From a virus: a stretch of 39,577 nt of DNA. The DNA is taken from IMG/VR virus record IMGVR_UViG_3300035168_000170, positions 1 to 39,577 of that record. One strand, written 5' to 3'. Of the stretch, positions 28,085 to 36,546 are shown piece by piece. The notes beneath the pieces are model-generated. The model was not told the origin of the DNA, did not search any database, and saw nothing but the letters and a program-made list of their open reading frames with translations. The first letter of the stretch is position 1, and the number at the start of each line of letters is the position of its first letter. A program made the position numbers and the translations under genes.

Positions 28085-28296
28085 GCGAGGATGATGGTGG
28101 AACGAACCCCATTCATCTGGCGGTCGATGTCGCCCTCGCCGGGATGGACCCCATGCGATTCCTTGAGTCAGACAACTTCGTGGACCAGGCTGTGATGTTC
28201 TATATCAGCCAGCGGTGGATCCGTCGCCGTCAGGAACTCGACAAGTCGCTGGCCCAGGACATCGCCAACTCGATCTGGAAGGCTGTTAAGACGTGA
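27551..28296 (+). CDS. Tail assembly chaperone, -1 frameshifted form, about 248 aa
   Basis: A -1 shift near the end of the short form, at CTG GGG GAA (28067-28075), opens a frame that runs on to TGA at 28294-28296 and adds 74 codons. The extension reads LGEDDGGTNPIHLAVDVALAG in part (broken), then DPMRFLES and SQRWIRRRQELDKS. It has no good start of its own and ends with a GTGA overlap with the tape-measure gene. This is the GT-type product needed for tail assembly. The exact slip site is inferred. Confidence 0.78.
28069..28075 (+). other. Frameshift site GGGGGAA
   Basis: A run of five G followed by AA in the last codons of the short chaperone form. A tRNA on GGG at 28070-28072 can slip back one base onto GGG, after which GGA is read in the -1 frame. 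The zero frame stops at 28082-28084, four codons after the slip codon. Confidence 0.7.
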
Positions 28297-30365
28297 GCAC
28301 ACCGCAGTGGGTGATGGTCCGTCTGGAGATGCAGAACGCGCAGCGCTTCATCGCGCAAGCGAGAGCCGCTGGTGCGTCTGTCCGGCAAGTCGGACACGCT
28401 GCAGACCGGACGGGCCAGTCCCTGCGGACCGCTGGGAACCATGGATTCTGGTTCAACCAGGCCATGTTCACGGTTCGTCGTACGGTCTACGGAGTCACGC
28501 TCGCACTCGGTGGTTTGGTAGCTGCCGCTGGAGCGATGGGCTTCAAGTTCAACCAGTCGATGGAGCTGAACCGGCTGGCGTTCACCAGGTTCCTCGGCTC
28601 TACAGAGGCTGCTGACCAGGAACTGCACACACTTTTCGAACTGGCTGCGCACACGCCGTTCGAGTTCACTCAAGTCGTCGATGCTACGCGCAAGTTCCTC
28701 GCGTTCGGATTCTCCATCGACGAGTCGAATGCCCTCCTGCGCGACACCGCAGATGCCGTCGCGGGAATGGGTCTTGGCGGGGACGCCATCGACAGGGCTG
28801 TCCTGGCTCTCGGTCAAATGAGAACCGCCGGGCGTGTCCTCGGACAGGATCTTCGGCAGCTGCAGGAGCTGGGTCTGTTCTCGCCGGAAGATTTCCAGAA
28901 GAGACTTGGGGTTGGCCCAGAGGACTTTGGCCAGATCGGCCAGTTGGGCATCCCATCTAAACTCGCCATCGACGCCATCACCGCGTATTGGCGCGAGAAG
29001 TTCGGTGGCGCAAGCGCCGACTTCCAGAAGACGTTCACTGGTCGACTGACCACGCTACGTGACTACGGGTCGCAGCTGTTCGGCGCGATCACGAAGCCTT
29101 GGTACGACCAGCTGTCGAATCAGATCCTCCCGCTGCTGATCCACATCGCGATCACGTCAAACAAGGCGTTCCAGGAGGGTGGCCTCACCGGCGTCCTGGC
29201 GAACGTAGACAAGCAGCTAGGCAAGGGCACCAACCTAGCCGGCCTGTTCACCAACCTGACAGATGTCTTGCATGAGCTTCTCGATGTTCTCCAGCCTCTG
29301 GCGGAGTCGTTCCTCATCGCGTGGGTTTCGTTGTCTCCGGGTGAGCACACCCTTCCGATGCTGGCGTTCGGGTTGAGCGCAATCGGCCATGCGCTTGAGG
29401 TTCTGAAATACCCGCTTGCGGTTATCATCGGCCTGCTCATCATCGAGCGCTCTGTTACTCTTGCGGCGGCGTTCGCTACGAAGATCTGGTCTGCAGCAAC
29501 CGCCATTGCGACATTCGTAACAGGGCGAGCTACGAAGGTTAAGAAGCTATACGTCTTCTGGATGGGCCTGGAAGCGAAGTCTCTCAGGGGTCTGGTCGGA
29601 GCGATTAGGAGCTACCTCTTCGCCACCAAGACGGTCGAGGTTATCCAGAATCGCGGCGTCTTCAGGAAGTCTGTCTTCATGAACGAGGGGAAGATAGCCA
29701 AGGCTGGTCGCGCGATGTGGGGATTCGCTGTAGCAGTCTGGGCCACTGTTCCGGCGATCTGGGCACAGACCATCGCACTCCTGGCAAACCCGATCACATG
29801 GATCATCCTTGCGGCTGTCGCTCTCATCGCTATCTTCGTCATCTTGATCTGGAAGTGGAAGGCGTTCGGAGACAAGATGAAGGACCTCTGGCATTGGCTG
29901 GTCGCTCACTGGTACATGATCCCCATCTTTGGGACCATGATCAAGGCTATCGACCTGCTGATCGATCTGTTCGGGCATCTCAGGGGTGCGGTAGTCTACG
30001 TGAAGAATGCGGTTGTTGACCTTTATCACTGGGTCATCAAGCTGCCCAGGTGGTTTGTCAAGGGGATGGGCGGAAAGAGTGAGCTTTTCCGATCACTTCT
30101 TCCTCCGCTTGGACCAACCGCAGCAACAGGAGTTTCCGTTGCGAGTGGTGGTATCGGCTGGGTAGGTGAGCGCGGACCAGAGCTTCTGCAGCTCCCACGC
30201 GGTGCACGGGTAACCCCTGTTGGCAAGTCGTCCCCCATCGAACTCGATCTTGGCGGTCAAATGGCCGGCGGCGGAGGGACTATCATTGTTAAGCTCGTGG
30301 TCGATGGTCGTGTCCTGGCCGAAACGGTCGCACGTGCAAACGAGACGAAAGCAGCGAGGCGTTAA
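28293..30365 (+). CDS. Tape measure protein, 690 aa
   Basis: The GTG at 28293 overlaps the chaperone stop (GTGA). It begins VSTPQWVMVRLEMQN. Landmarks: RFLGSTEAADQELHTLFELAA and FTQVVDATRKFLAFG of the tape-measure N-terminal family, several hydrophobic helices (about residues 64-85, 365-400 and 470-530), and the C-terminal GWVGERGPELLQLPRG motif. At the usual 1.5 angstrom per residue a 690-residue tape measure implies a tail of about 100 nm. No muralytic domain is visible. Confidence 0.92.
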   Translation: MSTPQWVMVRLEMQNAQRFIAQARAAGASVRQVGHAADRTGQSLRTAGNHGFWFNQAMFTVRRTVYGVTLALGGLVAAAGAMGFKFNQSMELNRLAFTRFLGSTEAADQELHTLFELAAHTPFEFTQVVDATRKFLAFGFSIDESNALLRDTADAVAGMGLGGDAIDRAVLALGQMRTAGRVLGQDLRQLQELGLFSPEDFQKRLGVGPEDFGQIGQLGIPSKLAIDAITAYWREKFGGASADFQKTFTGRLTTLRDYGSQLFGAITKPWYDQLSNQILPLLIHIAITSNKAFQEGGLTGVLANVDKQLGKGTNLAGLFTNLTDVLHELLDVLQPLAESFLIAWVSLSPGEHTLPMLAFGLSAIGHALEVLKYPLAVIIGLLIIERSVTLAAAFATKIWSAATAIATFVTGRATKVKKLYVFWMGLEAKSLRGLVGAIRSYLFATKTVEVIQNRGVFRKSVFMNEGKIAKAGRAMWGFAVAVWATVPAIWAQTIALLANPITWIILAAVALIAIFVILIWKWKAFGDKMKDLWHWLVAHWYMIPIFGTMIKAIDLLIDLFGHLRGAVVYVKNAVVDLYHWVIKLPRWFVKGMGGKSELFRSLLPPLGPTAATGVSVASGGIGWVGERGPELLQLPRGARVTPVGKSSPIELDLGGQMAGGGGTIIVKLVVDGRVLAETVARANETKAARR

Positions 30366-31063
30366 TGGCCGACACTTATATCCTTAGGCCGATCGCGAGC
30401 CATCTTCCACAGGTTGTCTGCCTGCGCGGGGCAGGTCCGCCGATCCTGTCTGGAGGATACGGCGCGTGGGATGTTGTCGATCGTCCCCACCGGCCTGGGA
30501 TCACAAATTGGACGGGTCGAGCACCCTTTTCGATGCAAGTCCCGATCCTATTCGACGGTTGGGCAGAAGAGAACAGCGTCGAGGGTCCATGCACTAACCT
30601 CTCTCGTCTTGCTCAGTCTCCTGGCGCGTTCACCCCACCGCCGGAGCTTTTCATCACCGGCGGTGTGCCGCGACAGGGTGATCGTTGGGTGATCTCTGAC
30701 ATTTCCTGGGGCAACATGGCGATCTGGGTTCTTAGGAATGGGAAGCGCTTCCGAGTGCGGCAGGATGCGAATCTGACGCTACTGGAATCGATCAAGCCTG
30801 ATCTGGTCAAGACTCGCGGCGACATGCCCGGTACCGACAGAAGCCGCACAAAGCACAAGTCCAACAACAGCAACCCCGGATACCATCTTTACACGGTAAA
30901 GGATGGCGAGAGTCTTCGGAGCATCGCCGCCCGTGAATACGGCGATGCTGCCCAGTGGAAAGTAATCGCGGAGGCGAATGGACATCGCGGGTCCAGCGTC
31001 GCAGCAGGATCCATCATCAAGATCCCTGAGACTGCGAATTCTAATCAGGATCGTCGCTTCTAA
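30365..31063 (+). CDS. LysM-containing baseplate hub/tail protein, 232 aa
   Basis: ATG at 30365 overlaps the previous TAA. Residues 1-130 form a structural domain (FSMQVPILFDGWAEENSVE, WVISDISWGNMAIWVLRNG). Residues about 172-222 are a LysM module (YTVKDGESLRSIAAREYGD, then WKVIAEANG and AGSIIKIPE), which binds GlcNAc-containing glycans. This layout matches the gp53/XkdP-like proteins that join tube and baseplate in contractile phages. It ends directly before the hub gene. Confidence 0.85.
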   Translation: MADTYILRPIASHLPQVVCLRGAGPPILSGGYGAWDVVDRPHRPGITNWTGRAPFSMQVPILFDGWAEENSVEGPCTNLSRLAQSPGAFTPPPELFITGGVPRQGDRWVISDISWGNMAIWVLRNGKRFRVRQDANLTLLESIKPDLVKTRGDMPGTDRSRTKHKSNNSNPGYHLYTVKDGESLRSIAAREYGDAAQWKVIAEANGHRGSSVAAGSIIKIPETANSNQDRRF

Positions 31064-33592
31064 ATGGCGATTGGGCCTCCACTCTTTACGCAGGAAGGCC
31101 CAGCTTACTATGAGGCTGCGTTTGCCTACATGGAAGAGTGGGCGATCCCTGGCCCGTACCAGGAATCTCTTACAGATGCAGAAGAGCGCGACTTCCGGGC
31201 GTGGGTGGCCTCTAAAAATGTCCCCTTTAATGTCAATGCTGGCACAGTCGACTACGACATGCGTGGGTTCTGGAAGCACGAACCGGTCATCGCTGCTGAC
31301 TGGCATGAGGGGCAACATTTCCCGGACACGTACAAGACTCCATATGACACGAGTTTCTCTGACGAGTCGAAGTACGCGATCATCGGATCTCCCCTTGAGT
31401 GGGAGGGAGACCTTCTGGTCAATCAGTATACAGACCAGATCGTGTTCGGACCTCCTGGTGCTGGCGCTCAGAAAACCACTGCGAAGAAGACCCCATCAAC
31501 TGAGATCAAGCCTACTGCGCGCGAGAAACTTGAGCGCTCCAAACTCAAGACTACGCAGCTGGAAGGGCTTGGGGACGTCAATCTCAGTCACCTGGTATTC
31601 CGACTCAAGGACTCGCAGGGTATCGACGTCATCGACTTCGTCACGGACATCGTGATCGAGCGGACTATCGAGGGAGCCAGCACCCTGCACGTCAAGCTCA
31701 ATGACGATGACAGAGAGATTCTGCGCTCGGGGCGATTGAGTCAGGCGACCGACGTCAAGATTGATGGACTGTGGTTCCGGCTGGCGCAAGTCAACAAGAA
31801 TGGCAGTGACCTGGAATGCCTCTTTGAAGATAGAGAGATTGCTGTGCTGCGAACCTATGCGAAGTTCAAGCAGGCGAATCGCACGAAGGTCACGCGCGCA
31901 GAGTTCATTCTCAACCTGATTCGAGAGGTCAAAGAGTTCAAGATCCCGGTCGTCATGCCTGAGCTTCACACGGTCATGCCCGTCGAGCAGCCCAAGGACA
32001 AGAACAGGTGGTCGGACAAAACAGGCAGTACGTCAGGTTCGTCTGGCGACTATTTCCGCACTCGTGGTCTACCACGATCTGCCCAGAACAACACGGCCAA
32101 ACGACCTGGCAACGTCCCAGAGGGGACCGGTCCGAAGCGGAGCGATTCACCCACCGGAGCCGATCTTCTGGTCGACGGGAATCCGCCCACCGATGCTCAG
32201 CTGGACATCGCAGAAATGATCCTCGATGTTGGTATGGTGATGAAAGTCAACAGGAAGCTTCTCGTGTGCGCGATCATGACCGCGATCACCGAGACGCATC
32301 TGACCAACCCCGATGAGGCAAATTCCGATGGAGACAGCTGCGGCGTCTTCCAGCAACGGCCCAGCTGGGGATCAACTCTCGACCGCATGAACCCCGCTAC
32401 CTCTGCTCGCCTGTTCTATAATGCAGCGATTAGGGTCTTTAACGGTGATCCGCACATGCCTTATGGACCTCTCTGCCAGGCGGTCCAGCATTCAAGGTTT
32501 CCAGAGCGATATGCGCTCCATCGCGTCGAGGCGGAGAGGTTCGCCACGGTGTACGGTGTTCCTGGCACCGACAATGAGATCCCTCTCTCCGAATCGAACA
32601 CCCAGAACGTCGACATCGGTGGACTTGGCGGGCAATATCTCTTCTATCGTGGAGAGCCAGACGATACTGGGACCGGGAAGTGGTTACCAGAGAACTCATG
32701 GCGCTGTATCCAGCGACTCGCTGACGAGGTTTCCGTTCGTGCGTTCTTCGTCAGCGGGGTTTTCTACTGGATTAGCGATGACACGCTCATGAAGAGTCGC
32801 CCGCAGATGACCATCGACGAGCAGACCACCGGGATCGACACAATCGACTTCGACTACGATCGTGGGAAGAAGTCTGCCACCGTGACGGTGAAATGCAGAG
32901 CTTCCCGGTGGACGGCTCCACCGGGATCCGTTGTGCAACTCGTCGATATGGGTCCTGTCAACGGACGGTGGCTGGTCAACAGAATTAGCCGGTCGCTTTT
33001 CACCACGGAGGCTGAAATCACTTTGAAGAAGCCGAGGCCGATCTTGCCGGAGCCTGCCGAGAGCAACGATCCAAGCACGAAGCAATGGGACACATACGTG
33101 CCGGAAGACGAGGGGACGAACCCGAAGCAGTATCAGACTGCAACTGCTCTTGTCCAGCCGAGTGTCAAGGGGCACGACTACCTCATCAACGGCACAAATC
33201 ACGGGGGCCAGCACGCAACGTCAGGTCTTGCTGGCTACGAGGCATACGACTGGTGGATCCACGCGGGAGAGCCAATCGTCGCGCCAGAGAACGGACGCAT
33301 AACCAGGTTCAGCGGACACGATCCGGCTTCTGGGCTTCCCGAGGGACCACATGGACCGTTTGCGTGGAGTCTGTACATGCACGGCGAGTCGGGAACTGAC
33401 TACTTTATCACGCACATGGGAGCAAGGGCCGTGATCGAGGGCCAGACAGTGACGGCTGGCACCAAGCTCGGCACAGCTGCTGATTTCGAAGGCGCGACAG
33501 CAGGAGCAACACCAGACCATGCTCACATCGGACTGTCGGGCGGAGCGGTGACCCTCTCAATGTTGGCGGCTGCCCCGCAGGTGGAGGGCTAA
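31064..33592 (+). CDS. Baseplate hub with transglycosylase-like and M23-like domains, 842 aa
   Basis: A multi-domain puncturing hub. Residues 1-130: an actinophage N-terminal domain (YDMRGFWK, HFPDTYKTPYDTSFSD, WEGDLLVNQ). Residues 170-300: hub domain 1 (VTDIVIERTIEGASTLHV). Residues 305-375: Ser/Thr/Pro-rich linker. Residues 378-500: lytic-transglycosylase-like (AIMTAITETHL with Glu410, CGVFQQRPSWGS). Residues 540-665: hub domain 2. Residues 718-830: M23-like (EAYDWWIHAGEPIVAPENG with Asp729; DHAHIGL with His819 and His821). The first zinc His of M23 enzymes (HxGxD) is replaced by Tyr-x-Ala-x-Asp, so peptidase activity is doubtful. Confidence 0.85.
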   Translation: MAIGPPLFTQEGPAYYEAAFAYMEEWAIPGPYQESLTDAEERDFRAWVASKNVPFNVNAGTVDYDMRGFWKHEPVIAADWHEGQHFPDTYKTPYDTSFSDESKYAIIGSPLEWEGDLLVNQYTDQIVFGPPGAGAQKTTAKKTPSTEIKPTAREKLERSKLKTTQLEGLGDVNLSHLVFRLKDSQGIDVIDFVTDIVIERTIEGASTLHVKLNDDDREILRSGRLSQATDVKIDGLWFRLAQVNKNGSDLECLFEDREIAVLRTYAKFKQANRTKVTRAEFILNLIREVKEFKIPVVMPELHTVMPVEQPKDKNRWSDKTGSTSGSSGDYFRTRGLPRSAQNNTAKRPGNVPEGTGPKRSDSPTGADLLVDGNPPTDAQLDIAEMILDVGMVMKVNRKLLVCAIMTAITETHLTNPDEANSDGDSCGVFQQRPSWGSTLDRMNPATSARLFYNAAIRVFNGDPHMPYGPLCQAVQHSRFPERYALHRVEAERFATVYGVPGTDNEIPLSESNTQNVDIGGLGGQYLFYRGEPDDTGTGKWLPENSWRCIQRLADEVSVRAFFVSGVFYWISDDTLMKSRPQMTIDEQTTGIDTIDFDYDRGKKSATVTVKCRASRWTAPPGSVVQLVDMGPVNGRWLVNRISRSLFTTEAEITLKKPRPILPEPAESNDPSTKQWDTYVPEDEGTNPKQYQTATALVQPSVKGHDYLINGTNHGGQHATSGLAGYEAYDWWIHAGEPIVAPENGRITRFSGHDPASGLPEGPHGPFAWSLYMHGESGTDYFITHMGARAVIEGQTVTAGTKLGTAADFEGATAGATPDHAHIGLSGGAVTLSMLAAAPQVEG

Positions 33593-33858
33593 TGAGTGCA
33601 CTGGACACAAACGACTCGGTACCTCTCTTCAAGGAAGGGAGGATGGTCTGGCGGGGAGTTATCCAGAATAACCCTGGCGACCTGAGCATCAAAGTGAACG
33701 TGATCATCCCCGATATGAATCCCAACATCGTGTGGGGTCCATGTAACTGGCAGTCACGGGATGCGCTGTCGGTGCCCCATCGGGGAGACGTCTGTCTCAT
33801 CATTTTCGACAACACCAAGGAGCCATGGGTTGTAGCCTGGTGGCCCTTCGAGGTTTAG
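33592..33858 (+). CDS. Small OB-fold-like baseplate protein, 88 aa
   Basis: ATG at 33592 overlaps the hub stop (TAATG). It begins MSALDTNDSVPLFKEG. Strands VWRGVIQNNPGD, IKVNVIIPDM and VPHRGDVCLIIFDNT have the pattern of gp5-type OB domains that form the spike base; PHRGDVCLI is the expected landmark. It lies between the hub and the gp25-like gene, as expected for a spike component. It ends just before the next ATG. Confidence 0.65.
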   Translation: MSALDTNDSVPLFKEGRMVWRGVIQNNPGDLSIKVNVIIPDMNPNIVWGPCNWQSRDALSVPHRGDVCLIIFDNTKEPWVVAWWPFEV

Positions 33859-34188
33859 ATGCCGGTTGACACGCCACATTTCGATCTGCCGTTCCGTTTC
33901 AGCAAGCATGCCATCTGTGCGGAGCAGCACTCTCAGGATGACGTCGAGAACTGCGTCGAGGCGATCATTCGTACGGAAATCGGCGCTCGCGAGACCCTGG
34001 TCGGATTCGGAATCCCGGATCAGACCTTCACGGAGATTCCGCTCGACATGGACATCATCCGACAACAGATTTACGACTGGGAACCACGGGCACAGGTCGT
34101 TCTCTCAGAGCAATTGATCGATCAGCTGACCGACCAGATCACCACGGAAGTAGCAACGCGAGGCGACCCGAACTTCCCAACGCAGTAG
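33859..34188 (+). CDS. Baseplate wedge protein, gp25/W-like, 109 aa
   Basis: ATG at 33859 follows one codon boundary after the previous stop. It begins MPVDTPHFDLPFRF. ENCVEAIIRTEIGARETLVGFGIPD is the hallmark of the T4 gp25/P2 gpW family (I-x-x-I-L-x-T-x-x-G-E/R in others), which joins wedges to the sheath start. The length is typical. It precedes the J-like gene, as in other contractile phages. Confidence 0.8.
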   Translation: MPVDTPHFDLPFRFSKHAICAEQHSQDDVENCVEAIIRTEIGARETLVGFGIPDQTFTEIPLDMDIIRQQIYDWEPRAQVVLSEQLIDQLTDQITTEVATRGDPNFPTQ

Positions 34189-34201
34189 CCACGGAGGCTT
34201 T

Positions 34202-35875
34202 ATGAGATATATCGCGGTTACAATCGACACCGATCCAGACATTCTGCAGCAGCTGGCCTTCGACTACCTGGTGAGCAAGATCCCAGGCTGGCAGCCAGCT
34301 GACGGGAACCTGGACGTGTGGGTCATCGAAGCGAACAGCTTTGAGGCAGCCGAGGTCCGCGATATCGCGAGCCAGGTGCCTGACACAATCTTCCGTTACT
34401 TCGGCAACTCGCTCCTGGGGGTCACCCCTATCGACGAGTCGTCTGCCGCTTCGTCTACCACGTGGACCTCAAGGGACAACGTCGGGCACACCATCCCCTC
34501 GGGGACACAGGTCGTAATCAGGGATCCGACCGGCGAGGCGGTCCCGTTCGTAACCCTCAACGAGGTTACCATCCCCCCAGGGGCTACAGTGACCCAGACC
34601 GGAGAGGTTGTCATTCTCTCCCTCCGCGCTGGGTCGTTTGCGTCGGGCCTAGGCGCTCCTGGCGGGAATGTCGAGCTTCTCGACGTGTTGGACTGGGTGT
34701 CGGGAATCACAATGACTCAGGCGACCACTGGTGGTGTCGACGCCGAGCTGGATGACGTCTATCTCGACCGGCTGCGGGAGGCTGCTTCACTCCTGTCTCC
34801 GAGGCCGATCTTGCCGGACGATTTTGCGAAGCTTAGCAAGTCGGTTGCTGGCGTGTGGAGAGCACTCGCCATCGACCTGTACAACCCGAATCACAACCTG
34901 ATGACGGCCAATCAGGCCAGCCTGGAAACCTCAGCAGCCGGATGGACAACATCCACGGGGTCACCGACGCTTACCCGCACCACTACTCAGTTCCATCATG
35001 GTCTGGCATCCCTGCAGATGACTTCCACCGGCACCGGCCTCATGCGGGCGAGGATGGCTTCCCCAGACTACGTCGATGTAGTGCCTGGGGAACTCATCAA
35101 GTGCGCTGCGTGGTTCAGGCCCAACTCGACTGTACGGAGTGTCCAAGTTGCTCTGGTCTTCCTGGACGCCGCTCTGGCTACAATCTCGGATACGTCCGGG
35201 ACAGCGGTGGTCGAAATCGCGTCGGCATGGGTCAAGGCTAACCACCAGGTGATCGCCCCTCCGCTCGCTGCCCACGTCAGGATGGCGGCTGTCGTCGTGA
35301 CCACAGCAGCTGCCGAGGTTCACTACGTGGACGAGTTCCTGCTCAACAAGTCGGGCAGTGATACGTTCGCTCCCGGAGGCACGGCTGCCTATCCGGTGGA
35401 GCGGATGGTGACCGTAGTCCCGGTGGACGTGTCCGGCGAGCCGGTGAGTGCTCTGACCAAGCAGGCTCTCGATGACTATCTCCAGCAGCAACGGGAGATC
35501 AACTTCATCGTCAACGTCTTCGACCCGACCTACACGGCAATCGATGTTCAGACCGATGTCACGTTCCTGCCGGGGTACACGCCGGAGGGAGTTGAGGATG
35601 CCGTGACTCAGGCGATCACGAACTACCTCGACCCGGCTCTCTGGGGAATCCCATTCGAGGGTTCCACTCGTGACTGGCAGATCGATCCAGTCATCGATCA
35701 CATCTACCACCTGGAGATGGCGACGGTCATCAACAATGTCCTCGGGGTCGACAGGGTCGTGACTCTCACCATGGCTCGGGCCGGTGGGACTCTCGCAACA
35801 GCTGATGTGGGTCTGGTTGGCGTCGCGCCGATGCCACGTCCTGGCACGATCACCGTGGACGCGGTGGAGTTGTAA
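34202..35875 (+). CDS. Baseplate J-like protein with inserted carbohydrate-binding-like domain, 557 aa
   Basis: ATG at 34202 is preceded by CACGGAGGCTT. Residues 1-228 carry the baseplate J pattern: GHTIPSGTQVVIRDPTGEAV, then GAPGGNVELLDVLDWVSGI and DVYLDRLREAASL. Residues about 400-557 complete it (VVPVDVSGEPVS, FTYT-type strands, and PRPGTITVDAVEL at the end). Between them, residues about 229-395 form an extra beta-sandwich (GWTTSTGSPTLTRTT, GELIKCAAWFRP, EVHYVDEFLL), the layout of CBM4/9-like modules. J links baseplate wedges. Confidence 0.85.
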   Translation: MRYIAVTIDTDPDILQQLAFDYLVSKIPGWQPADGNLDVWVIEANSFEAAEVRDIASQVPDTIFRYFGNSLLGVTPIDESSAASSTTWTSRDNVGHTIPSGTQVVIRDPTGEAVPFVTLNEVTIPPGATVTQTGEVVILSLRAGSFASGLGAPGGNVELLDVLDWVSGITMTQATTGGVDAELDDVYLDRLREAASLLSPRPILPDDFAKLSKSVAGVWRALAIDLYNPNHNLMTANQASLETSAAGWTTSTGSPTLTRTTTQFHHGLASLQMTSTGTGLMRARMASPDYVDVVPGELIKCAAWFRPNSTVRSVQVALVFLDAALATISDTSGTAVVEIASAWVKANHQVIAPPLAAHVRMAAVVVTTAAAEVHYVDEFLLNKSGSDTFAPGGTAAYPVERMVTVVPVDVSGEPVSALTKQALDDYLQQQREINFIVNVFDPTYTAIDVQTDVTFLPGYTPEGVEDAVTQAITNYLDPALWGIPFEGSTRDWQIDPVIDHIYHLEMATVINNVLGVDRVVTLTMARAGGTLATADVGLVGVAPMPRPGTITVDAVEL

Positions 35876-36537
35876 TGGCCCCAGATGTTCTTAGGCCAGA
35901 CTCACCTTCATACGCAACGCGGCTGTACCGACTTCTGCAGCCGATGACTTATGACGACGACCGGCAGGGTTGGGCGCTTCTCATTTATCTCATCGCCATC
36001 GGTGAGATGTTCCAGGAAATCGATGGCTATGTGCAGGATACGCCTGATGGGAAACCAGGGTGGTCCCTCTTCGTCGATGTTGATCGTTGCCCCGAGAAGG
36101 GGCTTCGCTGGCTCGGCCAGTTCGTCGGGGTGACCGTCGACCCGAAGCAGTCAGGCGAAACGTCGGAACAATTTGTTCTTCGGGCTAGGGCACAGATCAA
36201 GGACGCGTCGGGCTGGAAGCGTGGTCGGCCCGACTCGTTCCGTGGGGCTGCGAGACTCTATCTGACCGGAACCAAGGCGGTTCTGATCAGAGAGCGCGAC
36301 AACAGCCCCTACAACATCACAGTCGTCACAAGGGTTGAGGAAACGCCGGATGAGGCGGCTGTCCTCAGAGCGCTCTTGACACAGAAGCCGGCTGGTCTCA
36401 CCCTCAACTACATCGTGCAGTCCACGCAGACATGGCGGACACTACGGGACGGACCTCCGCATGCACGAACGTGGCAGACGGTCAAGACGGACTATGCCAC
36501 TTGGCGAGCAGCGAGAGATTTCGAACCGCCACTGTAA
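35875..36537 (+). CDS. Tail protein I-like baseplate wedge, 220 aa
   Basis: ATG at 35875 overlaps the previous TAA (TAATG). It begins MAPDVLRPDSPSYATRLYR. Landmarks: WLGQFVGVTVDPKQ, FVLRARAQIKDASGWKRG, LTGTKAVLIRERDNSPY and KPAGLTLNYIVQ, typical of the P2 gpI/tail-protein family. It would connect the J-like ring to the fibre encoded next. The end is basic and aromatic (TWRAARDFEPPL). Confidence 0.8.
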   Translation: MAPDVLRPDSPSYATRLYRLLQPMTYDDDRQGWALLIYLIAIGEMFQEIDGYVQDTPDGKPGWSLFVDVDRCPEKGLRWLGQFVGVTVDPKQSGETSEQFVLRARAQIKDASGWKRGRPDSFRGAARLYLTGTKAVLIRERDNSPYNITVVTRVEETPDEAAVLRALLTQKPAGLTLNYIVQSTQTWRTLRDGPPHARTWQTVKTDYATWRAARDFEPPL

Positions 36538-36546
36538 AGGAGCCTT

